NCBI GenBank assembly: GCA_905182985.1
Contig: CAJJDN010000086.1
Span: 293,462 to 357,461, forward strand
From: Paramecium sonneborni
Taxonomy: Eukaryota; Ciliophora; Oligohymenophorea; Peniculida; Parameciidae
Direction: 5' to 3'
Length of the DNA stretch: 64,000 nt
The notes below the pieces were generated by a model. It ran no database searches. It saw only the letters and a program-made list of their open reading frames with translations, and had not been told where the DNA came from. The position numbers and the translations under genes are program-made. Each line of letters opens with the position of its first letter. The stretch's first letter is position 1. This document shows, one piece after another, positions 50,701 through 63,713 of this stretch.

Positions 50701-53546
50701 CCTGTAGATGCTGTTTGGATTGAAAATATGAATACCGTTTTGGATGATAATAAGAAATTATGTTTAACATCTGGTGAAATTATTAAAATGACTAACTGGA
50801 TGACCATGATGTTTGAAGTTGAAGATCTATCTGTTGCATCACCTGCCACTGTTAGTAGATGTGGTATGGTCTTTTTAGAAACATAATAAATTGGGTGGTA
50901 TGCCTTAGTCAAATCATACATACAAACTATTCCTGAGAAATTCATTGAGCATCATTATTTGGATGATCTATTGAGAGTTTTGATTGATTGTTGTTAAGAA
51001 TGGTTAAGAAAAAATGGTAAGTTTCCAATTTATAAGAGTGAAATGACTTTAGTTAAAAATATGCTTCTAATTTTACAAACTTACATTTAGGAATGGACAG
51101 ATATGGATGAGAAAGCATAATAAAAATAAATTAATCATAATGAAGTTAAAGAAGTAATATCTAAAGCTATACTATTTTCTTGTGTTTGGAGTTTTGGAGC
51201 TGCCATTGATGAGGTGTGTAGAAAATAATTTAATTAATTTTTAATTAAATTAATTTCATCTGAAGATGTTCAAGAATCTTGTAAATTGTAATTACAATAT
51301 AAATTTTAACCAATCACTATAAATGCTAAATTACCAGATAAAGCTAATCTATTTGACATGGTCTATGATAGATAGAAAAATAATTTTATTAGTTGGACAT
51401 AAACTTAACCTCCTTTTATAATTCCTAAAGGATGTGATTACCATGATTTACTTATTCCTACAAGCGATTCTATGAGAAATAATTACTTCTTACATTTATG
51501 TGTAAAAAATAAAATACATCTCTTGGTTTCTGGACCTACTGGTACTGGTAAGACATCAAATATTGTGAGTGAAATTAATAAGAACTATTTTAATACAGAA
51601 TATACAAATTTGATAACTGCATTTTCAGGTTAAACTTTAGTAAATTAAGTTTAAAAAACAATAGAAGCTAAAGTTAATTCAAGAAGAAGAAAAGGATATT
51701 TTGGACCTGAAGAGGGAAAGAAGTTTATAGTAATTTTTATTGATGATTTGAATATGCCTGCCAAAGAAAAGTATGGTGCATAACCACCTATAGAATTATT
51801 AAGATAATGGATGGATACAGGAGGATGGTATGATTTAGAAACTAAAGAACCTAAATACTTACAAGGAATTACATTTATTGCAAGTATGTTACCTCCAACA
51901 GGAGGAAGAAATGTTGTTAGTATGAGATATTTAAGACATTATGTGTTATTGTATGTTGAACCATTTGAAGGAGATTCTTTATAAAGAATATTCTAAAATG
52001 TGTTAGAATGGTATTATGCTAGACAATCTAATCCATTTATGAAATCAATAACAAATCTTAGAGATTAAACAGTGAATGCTACTTTAGATATTTATTAATT
52101 AATTTAAACTTGTAAAGAACTTTTACCTACTCCAGCTAAATCTCATTATATTTACAATCTTAGAGATATTAGTAAAGTATTTTAGGGAATTTCAAAAGCT
52201 ATAATAAAGTCTTTTAGAGATGAGAATGATTTCATAAAATTATGGGCTCATGAATGTTAACGTGTATTTTAGGATAGGTTGATTAATGAGGATGATTAAG
52301 GAACTTTTGATAAGATCTTAAAAGAAACAATTTTGAAACATTTCAAGAGAGATTGGAAATAATTAGTATAAATAGAACCACTATTATGGGCATCATTTGT
52401 TCCTACATTGTATCCTGAAGATGATAGATCAAAGAGACCAATGACTGATATTTATTGTGAATTAACAGATAGAGAAACACTTAAGAAAGTATGTTAGGAA
52501 TAATTGAATGAATATAATTCTTAATATACAAGTAATAGAATGGAGTTAGTATTATTTATGAATGCAATTCAACATGTATTAAAAATAGTACGTGTTGTTA
52601 ATACTACATTTGGTCATGCTTTATTAGTTGGTGTAGGAGGTTCAGGTAGAAAGAGTTTGGCTTAATTAGCTTCATTCATAGCCTTCCAAAATGAAACCTT
52701 ATAGGTAGACTCAAGAAATTGGATAGAAGAATTATAGAAAGTAATGAAGATGGGAGGAATAGATTAAAAAGAGATTGTGTTTATGTATTCAGATACATAG
52801 ATTATTAAGGAATCAATGGTTGAAGATATTTGTAATATCTTGAATAATGGTGAAGTGCCAAATCTATTTCCTGCAGAAGAGAAAGGTAAGATCATTGAGG
52901 AAATGAGTAGTTATACTTCTGGTACACCAAATGAGAAATACAGTTATTTTGTTAGGTAATGTAAAAAGAATTTGCATCTTGTGATTTGCATGTCACCTGT
53001 TGGAGAAGCATTTAGAAGAAGATTACGTACTTTTCCAGCTTTGGTTAATTGCACAACTATAGATTGGTTTTTACCATGGCCAGAAGAAGCACTTAGATCA
53101 ACTGCAGATGCTGTATTTACAAGAGATATGAATATTACGGATACTAAATTAAGATAAGGATTGGTTAATATTGCTGTTGATATGTAGATGAGAGTATCTG
53201 ATTTAACTAAAAGATATTATAATGAATTAAGAAGATATTATTATGTAACACCTACTTCTTATTTGGAATTACTTAACACATTTAAGAGACTAAAATCTGA
53301 TAGAGATTAAAATATGATTAAAATGATATCTCGTTATGAAGCAGGTGTTGATAAAATTATTATTACTGAAAGTGAAGTTAGCAAAATGCAAAAAGAATTA
53401 GAAGACTTACAACCTAAATTAGAATAAGCTACTAAAGATAATAGCATAATGTTGATTAATTTATAAAAGAAATAAAAAGAAGCAGATGCTAAAAAATAAA
53501 TTTGTCAATAAGAGGAAAAAGATTGTAATGTTTAAAGAGATGCAGC
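44775..53546 (+). CDS. Axonemal inner-arm dynein heavy chain, first part
   Basis: About 2,888 residues of a heavy chain interrupted by the N at 53547. The N-terminal stem includes [19 protein letters not shown] with [20 protein letters not shown], a segment I associate with DNAH1. The motor starts near residue 1550: P1 [18 protein letters not shown] (49606-), degenerate P2 [14 protein letters not shown]3 [15 protein letters not shown]4 [15 protein letters not shown], then [19 protein letters not shown]. The P2 change and absence of second-head features fit the single-headed group (DNAH1/3/7/12). Introns: 44803-44828 (26 nt), 44938-44962 (25, AAG), 45054-45081 (28) and 45317-45343 (27). Joined to the segment from 56320, the whole protein is 4,272 aa. 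Confidence 0.95.
52570..53546. repeat. Contig overlap with 55345-56321
   Basis: 977 bp shared between the first and last dynein segments, differing at only two silent sites that I could find (TTA/TTG Leu, CCT/CCC Pro). It looks like the same locus assembled twice. Confidence 0.85.
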
Positions 53547-53547
53547 N
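53547..53547. other. Assembly gap (single N)
   Basis: One N where the dynein frame stops and a diverged copy of sequence starting at 52040 begins, in a different frame. Confidence 0.95.
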
Positions 53548-55342
53548 TGAAATCAATAACAAGTCTTAGAGATTAAACAGTGAATGCTACTTTAGATATT
53601 TATTAATTAATTCAAACTTGTAAAGAACTTTTACCTACTCCTGCTAAATCTCATTATATTTACAATCTTAGAGATATTAGCAAAGTATTTTAGGGAATTT
53701 CAAAAGGTATAATAAAGTCTTTCAGAGATGAGAATGATTTTATTAAATTATGGGCTCATGAATGTCAACGTGTATTTTAGGATAGGTTGATTAATGAAGA
53801 TGATTAAGGAACTTTTGATAAGATCTTAAAAGAAACAATTTTAAAACATTTCAAGAGAGATTGGAAATAATTAGTATAAATAGAACCATTATTATGGGCA
53901 TCATTTGTTCCTACATTGTATCCTGAAGATGATAGAACAAAGAGACCAATGACTGATATTTATTGTGAATTAACAGATAGAGAAACACTTAAGAAAGTAT
54001 GTTAGGAATAACTGAATGAATATAATTCTTAATATACAAGTAATAGAATGGAGTTAGTATTATTTATGAATGCGATCCAACATGTATTAAAAATAGTACG
54101 TGTTGTTAATACTACATTTGGTCATGCTTTATTAGTTGGTGTAGGAGGTTCAGGTAGAAAGAGTTTGGCTTAATTAGCTTCATTCATAGCCTTCCAAAAT
54201 GAAACCTTATAGGTAGACTCAAGGAATTGGATAGAAGAATTATAGAAGGTAATGAAAATGGGAGGAATAGATTAAAAAGAGATTGTGTTTATGTATTCAG
54301 ATACATAGATTATTAAAGAATCAATGGTTGAAGATATTTGTAATATCTTGAATAATGGTGAAGTGCCAAATCTATTTCCTGCAGAAGAGAAAGGTAAGAT
54401 CATTGAGGAAATGAGTAGTTATACTTCTGGTACACCAAATGAGAAATACAGTTATTTTGTTAGGTAATGTAAAAAGAATTTGCATCTTGTGATTTGCATG
54501 TCACCTGTTGGAGAAGCATTTAGAAGAAGATTACGTACTTTTCCAGCTTTGGTTAATTGCACAACTATAGATTGGTTTTTACCATGGCCAGAAGAAGCCC
54601 TTAGATCAACTGCAGATGCTGTATTTACAAGAGATATGAATATTACTGATACTAAATTAAGATAAGGATTGGTTAATATTGCTGTTGATATGTAGATGAG
54701 AGTATCTGATTTAACTAAAAGATATTATAATGAATTAAGAAGATATTATTATGTAACACCTACTTCTTATTTGGAATTACTTAACACATTTAAGAGACTA
54801 AAATCTGATAGAGATTAAAATATGATTAAAATGATATCTCGTTATGAAGCAGGTGTTGATAAAATTATTATTACTGAAAGTGAAGTTAGCAAAATGCAAA
54901 AAGAATTAGAAGACTTACAACCTAAATTAGAATAAGCTACTAAAGATAATAGCATAATGTTGATTAATTTATAAAAGAAATAAAAAGAAGCAGATGCTAA
55001 AAAATAAATTTGTCAATAAGAGGAAAAAGATTGTAATGTTTAAAGAGATGCAGCAAATGCCTTAAGAAACGATTGTTAAAATGACCTTGATAAAGTGTTA
55101 CCAATTTTAGCTCAAGCTGCAGAGGCTTTAGAAAAAATTGATAAGAATGATATGGTTTAATTGAAATCATTCCCTAAGCCTCCTCCTTCTGCAGCTATTG
55201 TAATGGAAGGTTTATGTTACATTTTTTAAGAAGATCAAAATGTACCATGGAAACCTAAAGAACCTGGTTCAATGGAAAAAATACAAGATTTTTGGGAGTA
55301 TTCAAAAAAGAATTTATTAAATGATAAATTAATTAAAAGAAT
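53548..55342 (+). pseudogene. Diverged partial dynein copy (allele or paralogue), misplaced
   Basis: Covers the dynein region 52040 to about 53546 and on to the equivalent of 56609, cut at both ends by N. Read in its own frame it is open and encodes the AAA4 to stalk region ([36 protein letters not shown]). Differences from the main copy are mostly third-base (TTA/TTG, ATT/ATC, CCA/CCT), with a few amino-acid changes such as Asn/Ser at the start and Ser/Thr in EDDRS. So it is a functional relative, not sequencing error. It is out of frame with both flanks and is probably not truly located here. It is a misassembly rather than a pseudogene in the strict sense. Confidence 0.8.
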
Positions 55343-55344
55343 NN
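55343..55344. other. Assembly gap (NN)
   Basis: Two N between the diverged copy and the resumed main dynein sequence. Confidence 0.95.
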
Positions 55345-58300
55345 CAACATGTATTAAAAATAGTACGTGTTGTTAATACTACATTTGGTCATGCTTTATT
55401 AGTTGGTGTAGGAGGTTCAGGTAGAAAGAGTTTGGCTTAATTAGCTTCATTCATAGCCTTCCAAAATGAAACCTTATAGGTAGACTCAAGAAATTGGATA
55501 GAAGAATTATAGAAAGTAATGAAGATGGGAGGAATAGATTAAAAAGAGATTGTGTTTATGTATTCAGATACATAGATTATTAAGGAATCAATGGTTGAAG
55601 ATATTTGTAATATCTTGAATAATGGTGAAGTGCCAAATCTATTTCCTGCAGAAGAGAAAGGTAAGATCATTGAGGAAATGAGTAGTTATACTTCTGGTAC
55701 ACCAAATGAGAAATACAGTTATTTTGTTAGGTAATGTAAAAAGAATTTGCATCTTGTGATTTGCATGTCACCTGTTGGAGAAGCATTTAGAAGAAGATTG
55801 CGTACTTTTCCAGCTTTGGTTAATTGCACAACTATAGATTGGTTTTTACCATGGCCAGAAGAAGCACTTAGATCAACTGCAGATGCTGTATTTACAAGAG
55901 ATATGAATATTACGGATACTAAATTAAGATAAGGATTGGTTAATATTGCTGTTGATATGTAGATGAGAGTATCTGATTTAACTAAAAGATATTATAATGA
56001 ATTAAGAAGATATTATTATGTAACACCCACTTCTTATTTGGAATTACTTAACACATTTAAGAGACTAAAATCTGATAGAGATTAAAATATGATTAAAATG
56101 ATATCTCGTTATGAAGCAGGTGTTGATAAAATTATTATTACTGAAAGTGAAGTTAGCAAAATGCAAAAAGAATTAGAAGACTTACAACCTAAATTAGAAT
56201 AAGCTACTAAAGATAATAGCATAATGTTGATTAATTTATAAAAGAAATAAAAAGAAGCAGATGCTAAAAAATAAATTTGTCAATAAGAGGAAAAAGATTG
56301 TAATGTTTAAAGAGATGCAGCCAATGCCTTAAGAAATGATTGTTAAAATGATCTCGATAAAGTGTTACCCATTTTGGCTTAAGCTGCCGAGGCTTTGGAA
56401 AAAATTGATAAGAATGATATGGTCTAATTAAAATCATTCCCTAAACCACCTCCTTCTGCGGCTATTGTAATGGAAGGTTTATGTTACATTTTTTAGGAAG
56501 ATTAAAATGTACCATGGAAACCAAAAGAACCTGGTTCAATGGAAAAAATACAAGATTTTTGGGAGTATTCAAAAAAGAATTTATTAAATGATAAATTAAT
56601 TAAAAGAATCAAAGATTTTAGAGATGATGCAATCAGATAAATTCCTTAAGCTAAAATAAATAAATTAAAAGCATTTTCATAAAATCCATTATTTTAGAAG
56701 GATAAAGTATTTAATGCATCTGTTGCTGCAGGTAATTTAAGTTTATGGGTTCGTGCTGTTGTAGAAACTTATGATGCTTTATTAGTTGTTGATCCTAAGA
56801 GATAATAATTGTTAGAAGCAGAAGCTAAATTAAAAGAAGCTGAAGAGACTTTGAGAGTGAAATAAGAAGCATTACAAGAAGTGCTTGATATTTTGGCTAA
56901 ATTAGAAGCTGATTATAATAAAGCCAAATAAGAAAAAGAAGATTTAGAGGCTAAAGTTAATAAATGCAAGATTTAATTGAGTAGAGCAGAGAAATTAATT
57001 ACTGAATTAGGTGGAGAGAAAGAGAGTTGGAAGAAGAAAGCTGCTGATTTTAGAGTTGATTCTAAAACAATAGTTGGGGATTGTATATTATCATCAGGAA
57101 TTGTTGCATATTTAGGTGCATTTCCTATTGCTTATAGAGATGATACAATAAAAGCTTGGTAAGGTTTATTAACTAAATTAAATTTGGAATATGATCCAGA
57201 TTATTCATTATAAAAAATTCTATGTGATCCAATCACAATGGGATAGTGGACAAATGTCTAAAAGTTACCAAATGATTCATTTTCAATTGATAATGCTATT
57301 ATCTTAAAAAATTCTACAAGATGGCCATTGATGATTGACCCATAAACATAAGCTAATACATGGGTTAAACATATGGAATTGAAACATGGAGAAAATTAAT
57401 CATTAGTTATTGTGAGGCCAACATAATCTTAAAATATATTATCAAAGACTTTGGAAAGTGCATTATAATTTGGATAGAGTGTTTTGTTAGAAAATGTAGG
57501 AGAGAGTATAGATGCCATATTTGAATCGATTTTATAATAAAAGATTATCAAACAAGGTTCTGCTTACAAATTAAAATTTGGAGATAAAATGGTTGATTAT
57601 TCAAAAGATTTTAAATTCTATATGACAACAAAGTTAGCTAGACCTCATTATCCACCTGAAATATGTGTAAAAGTCACAATGTTAAATTTCTAAGTAACTT
57701 AAGAGGGATTGGAAGATTAAATGTTAAATATTGTTGTAAAAATAGAGGAACCAGCTAAAGATGAATAAAGACAAAGAAATATAAAAGAATTCTTTGAAAA
57801 TAAGAATAAATAAAAGATGACAGAAGATAATATTTTATAATTATTATAAGAATCGAAAGGAAATTTATTGGATGATGAAGTTTTGATAGATACTCTCTAA
57901 AGATCTAAAGCAGAATCAATAACTATTTAGGATAAATTAAAGAAATAAGAGTAGGATAGAGAACAGTTTAATTAAATTCGTAATTTCTATCGAGAAGTGG
58001 CAAAGAGAGTGGCTAATTTATATTTTGTAGTTTTGGATCTTTCTTTGATTGAACCTACTTATTAATGGTCTTTAGAATTTTACATTATTTTGTTTGAAAG
58101 AGCAATCAGAGAATCAATTTAAGGAAAAGAGAATAGAAGTAAAAATATAATAGATAAATTTTAAATTTCTTTATATGAGAGTATATGTAGATCTCTATTG
58201 GAGAAAGATAAATTGATATTCTCATTTTTGATGACAATGAAAGTAATGTAAAGTGATGGTAAGATTACTCCTTAGGAAATTCGTTTTACAATGGTAGGTG

Positions 58301-60526
58301 GAACTTATACAGACCCAACGTATAATTAACCATAAGCAGAATGGATTTCAAAGAAGATGTGGTGTTTAATAACTGAAGCAGCTGATGTTTTGGCTTGTTT
58401 CAAAGGATTACCAGAATCTATTACAAAGAATTTAGAGGTTTGGCAAGAGATATATGACAGTTCAGAACCTTAGACATAAAAATTACCAGAACCATGGGCT
58501 ACATCTTTATCTACTTTTTAAAAATTGATAATTTTAAGAATAATTAGAGCAGATAAATTTGCAAATGCAACTTAGAATCTTATTATTACAGAAATGGGTA
58601 AATAATTTATGGATCCTCCTCCATTCAATTTGGAATATGCATATAAAGATGCAGATGCATTTACACCATTAATTTTTATTTTATCACCAGGTGCAGATCC
58701 TCGTTTAGAAATTTAGAGTTTAGCTGATAAATTTGGATTTAGATAAAACTTTATTCCACTTTCATTGGGTTAAGGTTAAGGAGAAATTGCAACAAATGCC
58801 ATAAAAGGAGCTGTCAAAGATGGAAAATGGGTATTATTATAGAATTGTCATCTTGCTCCATCATTTATGCCAGAATTAGAGAGAATTCATGAATAAGAGA
58901 TATGTGCTAAACCTGATGTTAATACAGATTTTAGAATATGGTTAACATCAATGCCATCTAATGTATTTCCTGTTACTCTATTAATGAAAGGAATTAAAAT
59001 GACTTATGAACCACCAAGAGGATTAAAAAATAATATGCTTAGAAATTTTTCATCAATTGATGCTAAGAGTTTTGAATAATGCAAGAAACCAGTTGAATGG
59101 AAAAAATTATTTTTTGGATTAAACTTTTTCCATGCTGTTTGTTTAGAAAGACGTAAGTATGGACCTCTAGGTTGGAATATTCCATATGAATTTACTTCAG
59201 CAGATTTGGCAATTTCTGTTTCTCAATTGAAAAATTTCCTAGACACATTTGAAGATATTCCATGGGAGGCTCTTAATTATATGGTTGCAGAAGCAAATTA
59301 TGGAGGAAGAGTTACAGATCCTAAGGATAGAAGATTGATTGCCATTTTACTTAAATAATTCTATACAACTGATGTTTTATAAATTGATAAACATAAGTTA
59401 AGTCCAAGTGGTACCTATTACATTCCTCCAAATGGAGTTTTAGAGGATTATAAAGAGTATATAAGAAATTTACCATTGAATGATTAAACTGAAGTTTTTG
59501 GATTACATGACAATGCAGAAATATCATCAGCAATTATTGAAACAAACTTCATAACATCAACTATATTATCATTGCTTCCTAGATCAACTGGAGGTGCTGG
59601 ATCATCTGCAGAAGATCTTATAAAAGAAAAATGCAAGCAAATTCTGTCTAAATTGCCTAAAAGATTCAATGTAGAAGAGGCTGCTCGTAAACATCCAGTT
59701 TAATACAATTAGAGTATGAATACTGTGTTGTAATAAGAATTGATTAGATTCAATAAATTATTATAAGCTGTTACATAATCTTTGATTGATTTAGGCAAGG
59801 CAATAGATGGTTTAGTTGTGATGAGTGCAGATCTAGAATAAGTGTTTAATAAAGTATTTGATAATTAAGTCCCTGATGTTTGGCATAAAGTAGCTTATCC
59901 TTCACTTAAACCCTTAGGATCTTGGATAAATGATTTTATTGATAGATTGCATTTTATGCAATTATGGATAGATAATGGTGCACCACCAACTTTTTGGGTT
60001 TCTGGATTCTTTTTCACATAGTCCTTTTTAACAGGAACACTTTAAAACTTTGCTAGAAAGGTATAATCATAATTAATTGATAGTACTAAATTCCTATTGA
60101 TACATTATCTTTTGAATTCATTGTGATACCACCTTCATCATAAGAATATGATTTAACTAAGCCTCCTGATGATGGTTGTTATGTTTATGGATTATTCCTT
60201 GATGGAGCTAGATGGGATGAAGAAAATAGATGTCTTAATGAGAGTTTACCAAAAATTCTACAATATTCAGTTCCCTATCTCTGGCTATTACCAAGTGAAG
60301 AAAAGAAGGATTGGGATGCTGATACATCTGTAAAATATTATCATTTAGTTTTCATTAGGTTTATGAATGCCCTGTTTATAAGACTTCTAGAAGAGCAGGA
60401 ACACTTTCAACTACTGGTCACTCTACCAATTTTGTTATTTCTGTGTATTTACCTATTTCACCTGATCATCATCCCTATCATTGGGTCAAAAGAGGTGTGG
60501 CAATATTATGCTAGACAGATGATTGA
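55345..60526 (+). CDS. Axonemal inner-arm dynein heavy chain, C-terminal part
   Basis: 1,709 residues, of which the first 325 repeat the end of the first part. It holds AAA4 (GVGGSGRKS), the coiled stalk ([20 protein letters not shown] outward; [19 protein letters not shown] on return), AAA5 and AAA6 ([28 protein letters not shown]) and the C-terminal domain ([60 protein letters not shown]). Introns: 60061-60083 (23 nt) and 60330-60358 (29). The second brings VYECPVYKT into frame. The end RGVAMLCQTDD or close to it is normal for axonemal heavy chains. It acts as a minus-end motor in the inner arm. Confidence 0.95.
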
Positions 60527-60572
60527 ATAATATTTTGAATAATATAAATTAATTAATTAAACTTAATTATTT

Positions 60573-61473
60573 ATGGAAGAATAAACTTAAGAACGTTTAT
60601 CCTTATTATAAGAAATCTTAGCCCTTGATGATGTCCCTAAAATTATCAAAAAGCTAAACAAAAATGGATTTTCTTGTTCTGAGCTATTATAATAATTAGT
60701 TGAGACCAACCATAATCAAGGAATTTAAATATTACAATCTTACTCAAATAATTTCACAGAATTAAAAGGCAAATCATTTGTAGCCTTAATCTTATATCTT
60801 TCCATTCAAGAACCAAATATTGAAGCTATCTTACAAGCAGATAAATTATTATAGTCCAATTAATATGTTGGCAGCTTTATAAAATATTATGAAAAAGCTA
60901 TTACTGATGATAGTCCTTTTAGTCAACAAATTGTAAATCATATTATCTAAAACAAAACCAATGTCCCCAATTTCAATCTTGTCTATGATTAATTGTTTCT
61001 ATTAAGCAAATAAAAAAAACTCAATAATATTTAAGAATTTGAAAACCTCATGAACACCTAAAAAGATGTTGTTTTAATCATTGATAAACCTATTATTAAA
61101 ATTTTCCCATTAACTCCTAGAATTAAATCTGAATATTTACCAAAGCATTTATAAATTAAGAAAACTCAAAATGCTATTTCCAAATAAGAACAACTAAGAG
61201 AAATGTAAAAAAAAAAAATAATGACTAAAAAGAAATTAATGAGAGATTTATATAAAGAATAAAATTAATTGCATAAAATCAAAAAAGATAAAATACTTCA
61301 TCAACTTGGTAAATAAAAAGACGGATATAAAAAGTATTAATACTTATACTACTTTTAGAGGATTGAGATTACTAGAAGAATAATAAATGGAATTAAAGAA
61401 ACTCAAAACTATGTAATTAAATATTAAAAGACATAAAAAGAAGTCTTCTAGAAAAGGGGGTAATAAACAATGA
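60573..61473 (+). CDS. Basic protein resembling the C-terminal part of Nop14
   Basis: A 291-aa protein. The first 200 residues are helical and Leu/Gln/Asn-rich (ERLSLLQEILALDDVPKIIK, SFVALILYLSIQEPNIEAIL). Then comes PLTPRIKSEYLPKHLQIKK and a strongly basic helix (QKKKIMTKKKLMRDLYKEQN, KDKILHQLGKQKDGYKK) like the end of the ribosome-biogenesis factor Nop14, where basic residues precede a RELRKD motif (here MRDLYKE). It is much shorter than full Nop14. One 25-nt intron (61334-61358) leads to the end SSRKGGNKQ. It follows the dynein by 46 bp. The Nop14 link is a weak inference. Confidence 0.65.
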
Positions 61474-61496
61474 AATATTTGTTAATATTATTAATT

Positions 61497-61783
61497 ATGA
61501 AAAAATTTCTTTCTGCAATTAAGAATGTGACAGACCCTGAAAAAATGGCTAAATATGGAGCTTAGAAACTTGAAAACCTTGCTGATTATTTAGATCCTAA
61601 TAATGAAAAACCTTCACAATAAATTCCTTTTATGGTAATAGCCAAAATTAAAATTTATTCTAGATCACCAGATAAATGAAGAATGAGCTTATTTAATTAG
61701 GATACAATTTTGATGATATTAAAAAAATGACTCCAACTTATGCCAGTAATCTACTTTAAAATCAAATTAAAAAATAGAAGTGA
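61497..61783 (+). CDS. Small hypothetical protein
   Basis: An 85-aa protein with one 29-nt intron (61635-61663): MKKFLSAIKNVTDPEKMAKY, ENLADYLDPNNEKPSQQIPF, then after splicing ITRQMKNELIQLGYNFDDIK and MTPTYASNLLQNQ. The second half, with ELIQLGYNFDDIKKMTP, recalls a UBA-like three-helix fold (LG + F/I pattern) but this is only a suggestion. It starts 23 bp after the Nop14-like gene and ends 12 bp from the convergent gene. Confidence 0.65.
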
Positions 61784-61795
61784 TTAATGATATTC

Positions 61796-62368
61796 TCACA
61801 TTAAAAAATATTGATTTTTTTGCTTTAATAATCTAGGTTCAAATGAAACTTTTTTTTAATAACTTGATTATACTACTTTTGGTACAGATTTATGAGATCT
61901 TGATTTACTAGTCTTAAGTATGCTTCTTATTGTTTATGTATCAGATACAGTCTAATTTTTATTCAAAATAACTGAGTATTCATCAAATTATTCAGGATGA
62001 TTTGAATTTTAAGTAACACTTCTTCTCATTATCAGACATTTACCTTCTAATTATTTCTCCTAGTGAAACTCTTATAATTCTTGTTCCTTAGTAATTTATA
62101 AATCTTAAGTCTTCTGATATTGCTAATCCTCGAGTGGAAGAGTGGAAATGGCTTTTAATTCTTAACTTTTTTTTTTAGCAATCTCTTTAACATTAAGAAT
62201 TATTTCTAAATAATTCATTTCATAAGTTTCTTCCATCATATTTGAATGAGAATGAGGTTTTGCTAAAGGGTATTACTTATTAGGTTGAAATTTCATTATT
62301 TTATTAATTATCGGATATTTTAGGTTCCCATCATATTGAGATTATTTTTTAATTGAAACAGATCCCAT
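61796..62368 (-). CDS. Probable PP1-docking protein (SILK + RVxF motifs)
   Basis: An intronless 190-aa, mostly disordered protein starting MGSVSIKK. The middle is helical and Glu/Gln-rich (QLEGKCLIMRRSV; TKEQELQEFHQEKQ). Near the C terminus are RSILKTSKSR and, about 20 residues on, YQKKVSFEPRLLK. SILK ([GS]IL[RK]) followed by RVxF (KKVSF) is the paired docking signature of protein phosphatase 1 partners such as inhibitor-2. The basic linker between them is Ser-rich and could be phospho-regulated. Its stop is 12 bp from that of the convergent gene. The PP1 role is inferred from motifs only. Confidence 0.75.
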
Positions 62369-62939
62369 TATGAGAAATTATAAATTTTTAATTCTTATCA
62401 TTTTATAAATGAAAAATTCCTTTTGGTTTAAATAAAAGAAAATATCCTTCTCAATTTTTATAGAGGTATCTATTAAATTTAGAATTCTAGTCTGCTATTA
62501 TTAAGATTTAATCAACAAAGTAAACTATTCCAAAAAAAATTATTTAAAATTGTTAAAAAATTCTCAATAACTTCATTTTAATTAAAAAATGAATGAAAAT
62601 TTAAATCTTCTAAACTGGATTAAGCTTAATTTCTAACTATTTTCAAAACAGAATTTATCTTTATAATTAAGCGTTATTGTATAATGATGAACTAAAATAA
62701 TTATTTCATCGAAAAATAAATTGCACTACATTTTTTTATCTGTTAAAAAAGTTTTATGAGATCATGTATTAAATTATAATGTGTTAAGCTAATTCAATAT
62801 ATTATAATATTGTTATTTCTTTAGAGAATAATATCACATTTTTTAATAAAATCGCTATCTATAATTAGATTGAAACTTTATCTTATTTTTTAATTAATCA
62901 TTCTTAAATTAATTAAAAATTTAATATAAAAATAAAGCC
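62369..62939. other. Intergenic, divergent promoters
   Basis: 571 bp of A+T-rich DNA between divergent genes. No coding frame supported. It should hold both promoters. Confidence 0.5.
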
Positions 62940-63713
62940 ATGAGTGATCATGAGGATCAATAAAATGTGTAGCAAGAAGAAACAGCATCAAATCCACCTA
63001 AATTTGAAGACTATTCTGATGTATAAAAAAAGAAAATATCTAGATTGATAAAACTCAAATTCCTAGTTTTGAAAAGAATGCAGGAACAGAATGTTTTAAG
63101 AAAGGTGATTATTTTGAAGCAATACGTCATTATTCGAAAGTACAATTTTTTTACATATTTAAGGCAGTAATGGCGTATTAATTTTTAATACAGGATGGAG
63201 TAGTGAATGATCCAGAAGAAATGAAAAAGATTACATAAGAAATATACGTATAATAAAATTTATACATCTATTAGCTTCCCTGTAGTCTCAATTTATCTCT
63301 ATGTTATATCAAATAAAAGGAATATTAAATGGGAAAGGACTTTGCAAATAAAGCATTAGAAGTTGAAGCTAATAATTTAAAAGGTTTATATAGGAGAGGA
63401 ATTTGTTTAATGAATTTATAAGAAGTAAGAAATAATTCTAGAAAAGTTTAAAGCAGCTGGAGAGGATTTTAAAAGAGTTTTAGATATTGAACCAAATAAT
63501 GAAGATGCAAAATAAGCTTGGGAACAATTATTAAAAAAGAAAGAATAAATAAAACAAAGATAAAAGGCAATAAGCGAAAAAATGTTAAATAGTTTGAATT
63601 ATGAGGATAAAATTGAGACACAAAAAAAAAATGTTAAAAAAAATTGGTTTAAAGAGAAATATGATTGGTTAAAATCAATATTGTGTGTTAGAAAAAAGGG
63701 AAAAATAAATTGA
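62940..63713 (+). CDS. TPR co-chaperone-like protein
   Basis: A 225-aa protein with three TPR units: SFEKNAGTECFKKGDYFEAI (with RHYSKAVMAYQF), LPCSLNLSLCYIKQKEYQMG (with KDFANKALEVEANN), and LKGLYRRGICLMNLQEFKAA (with GEDFKRVLDIEPNN). This is the arrangement in FKBP- and CYP40-type Hsp90 co-chaperones, but no peptidyl-prolyl isomerase domain is present; the 27 residues before the TPRs are acidic. A basic tail follows (WFKEKYDWLKS). Introns: 63021-63043 (23 nt), 63140-63163 (24, AAG), 63248-63274 (27) and 63425-63446 (22, AAG). The 24-nt one is a multiple of three and is called because it restores HYSKAVMAY. Confidence 0.88.

Noticed and set aside
52570..57000. A true triple tandem repeat of the dynein AAA4 region
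   Set aside because: Each boundary coincides with N, the middle copy is out of frame, and removing it restores one dynein frame of normal length.
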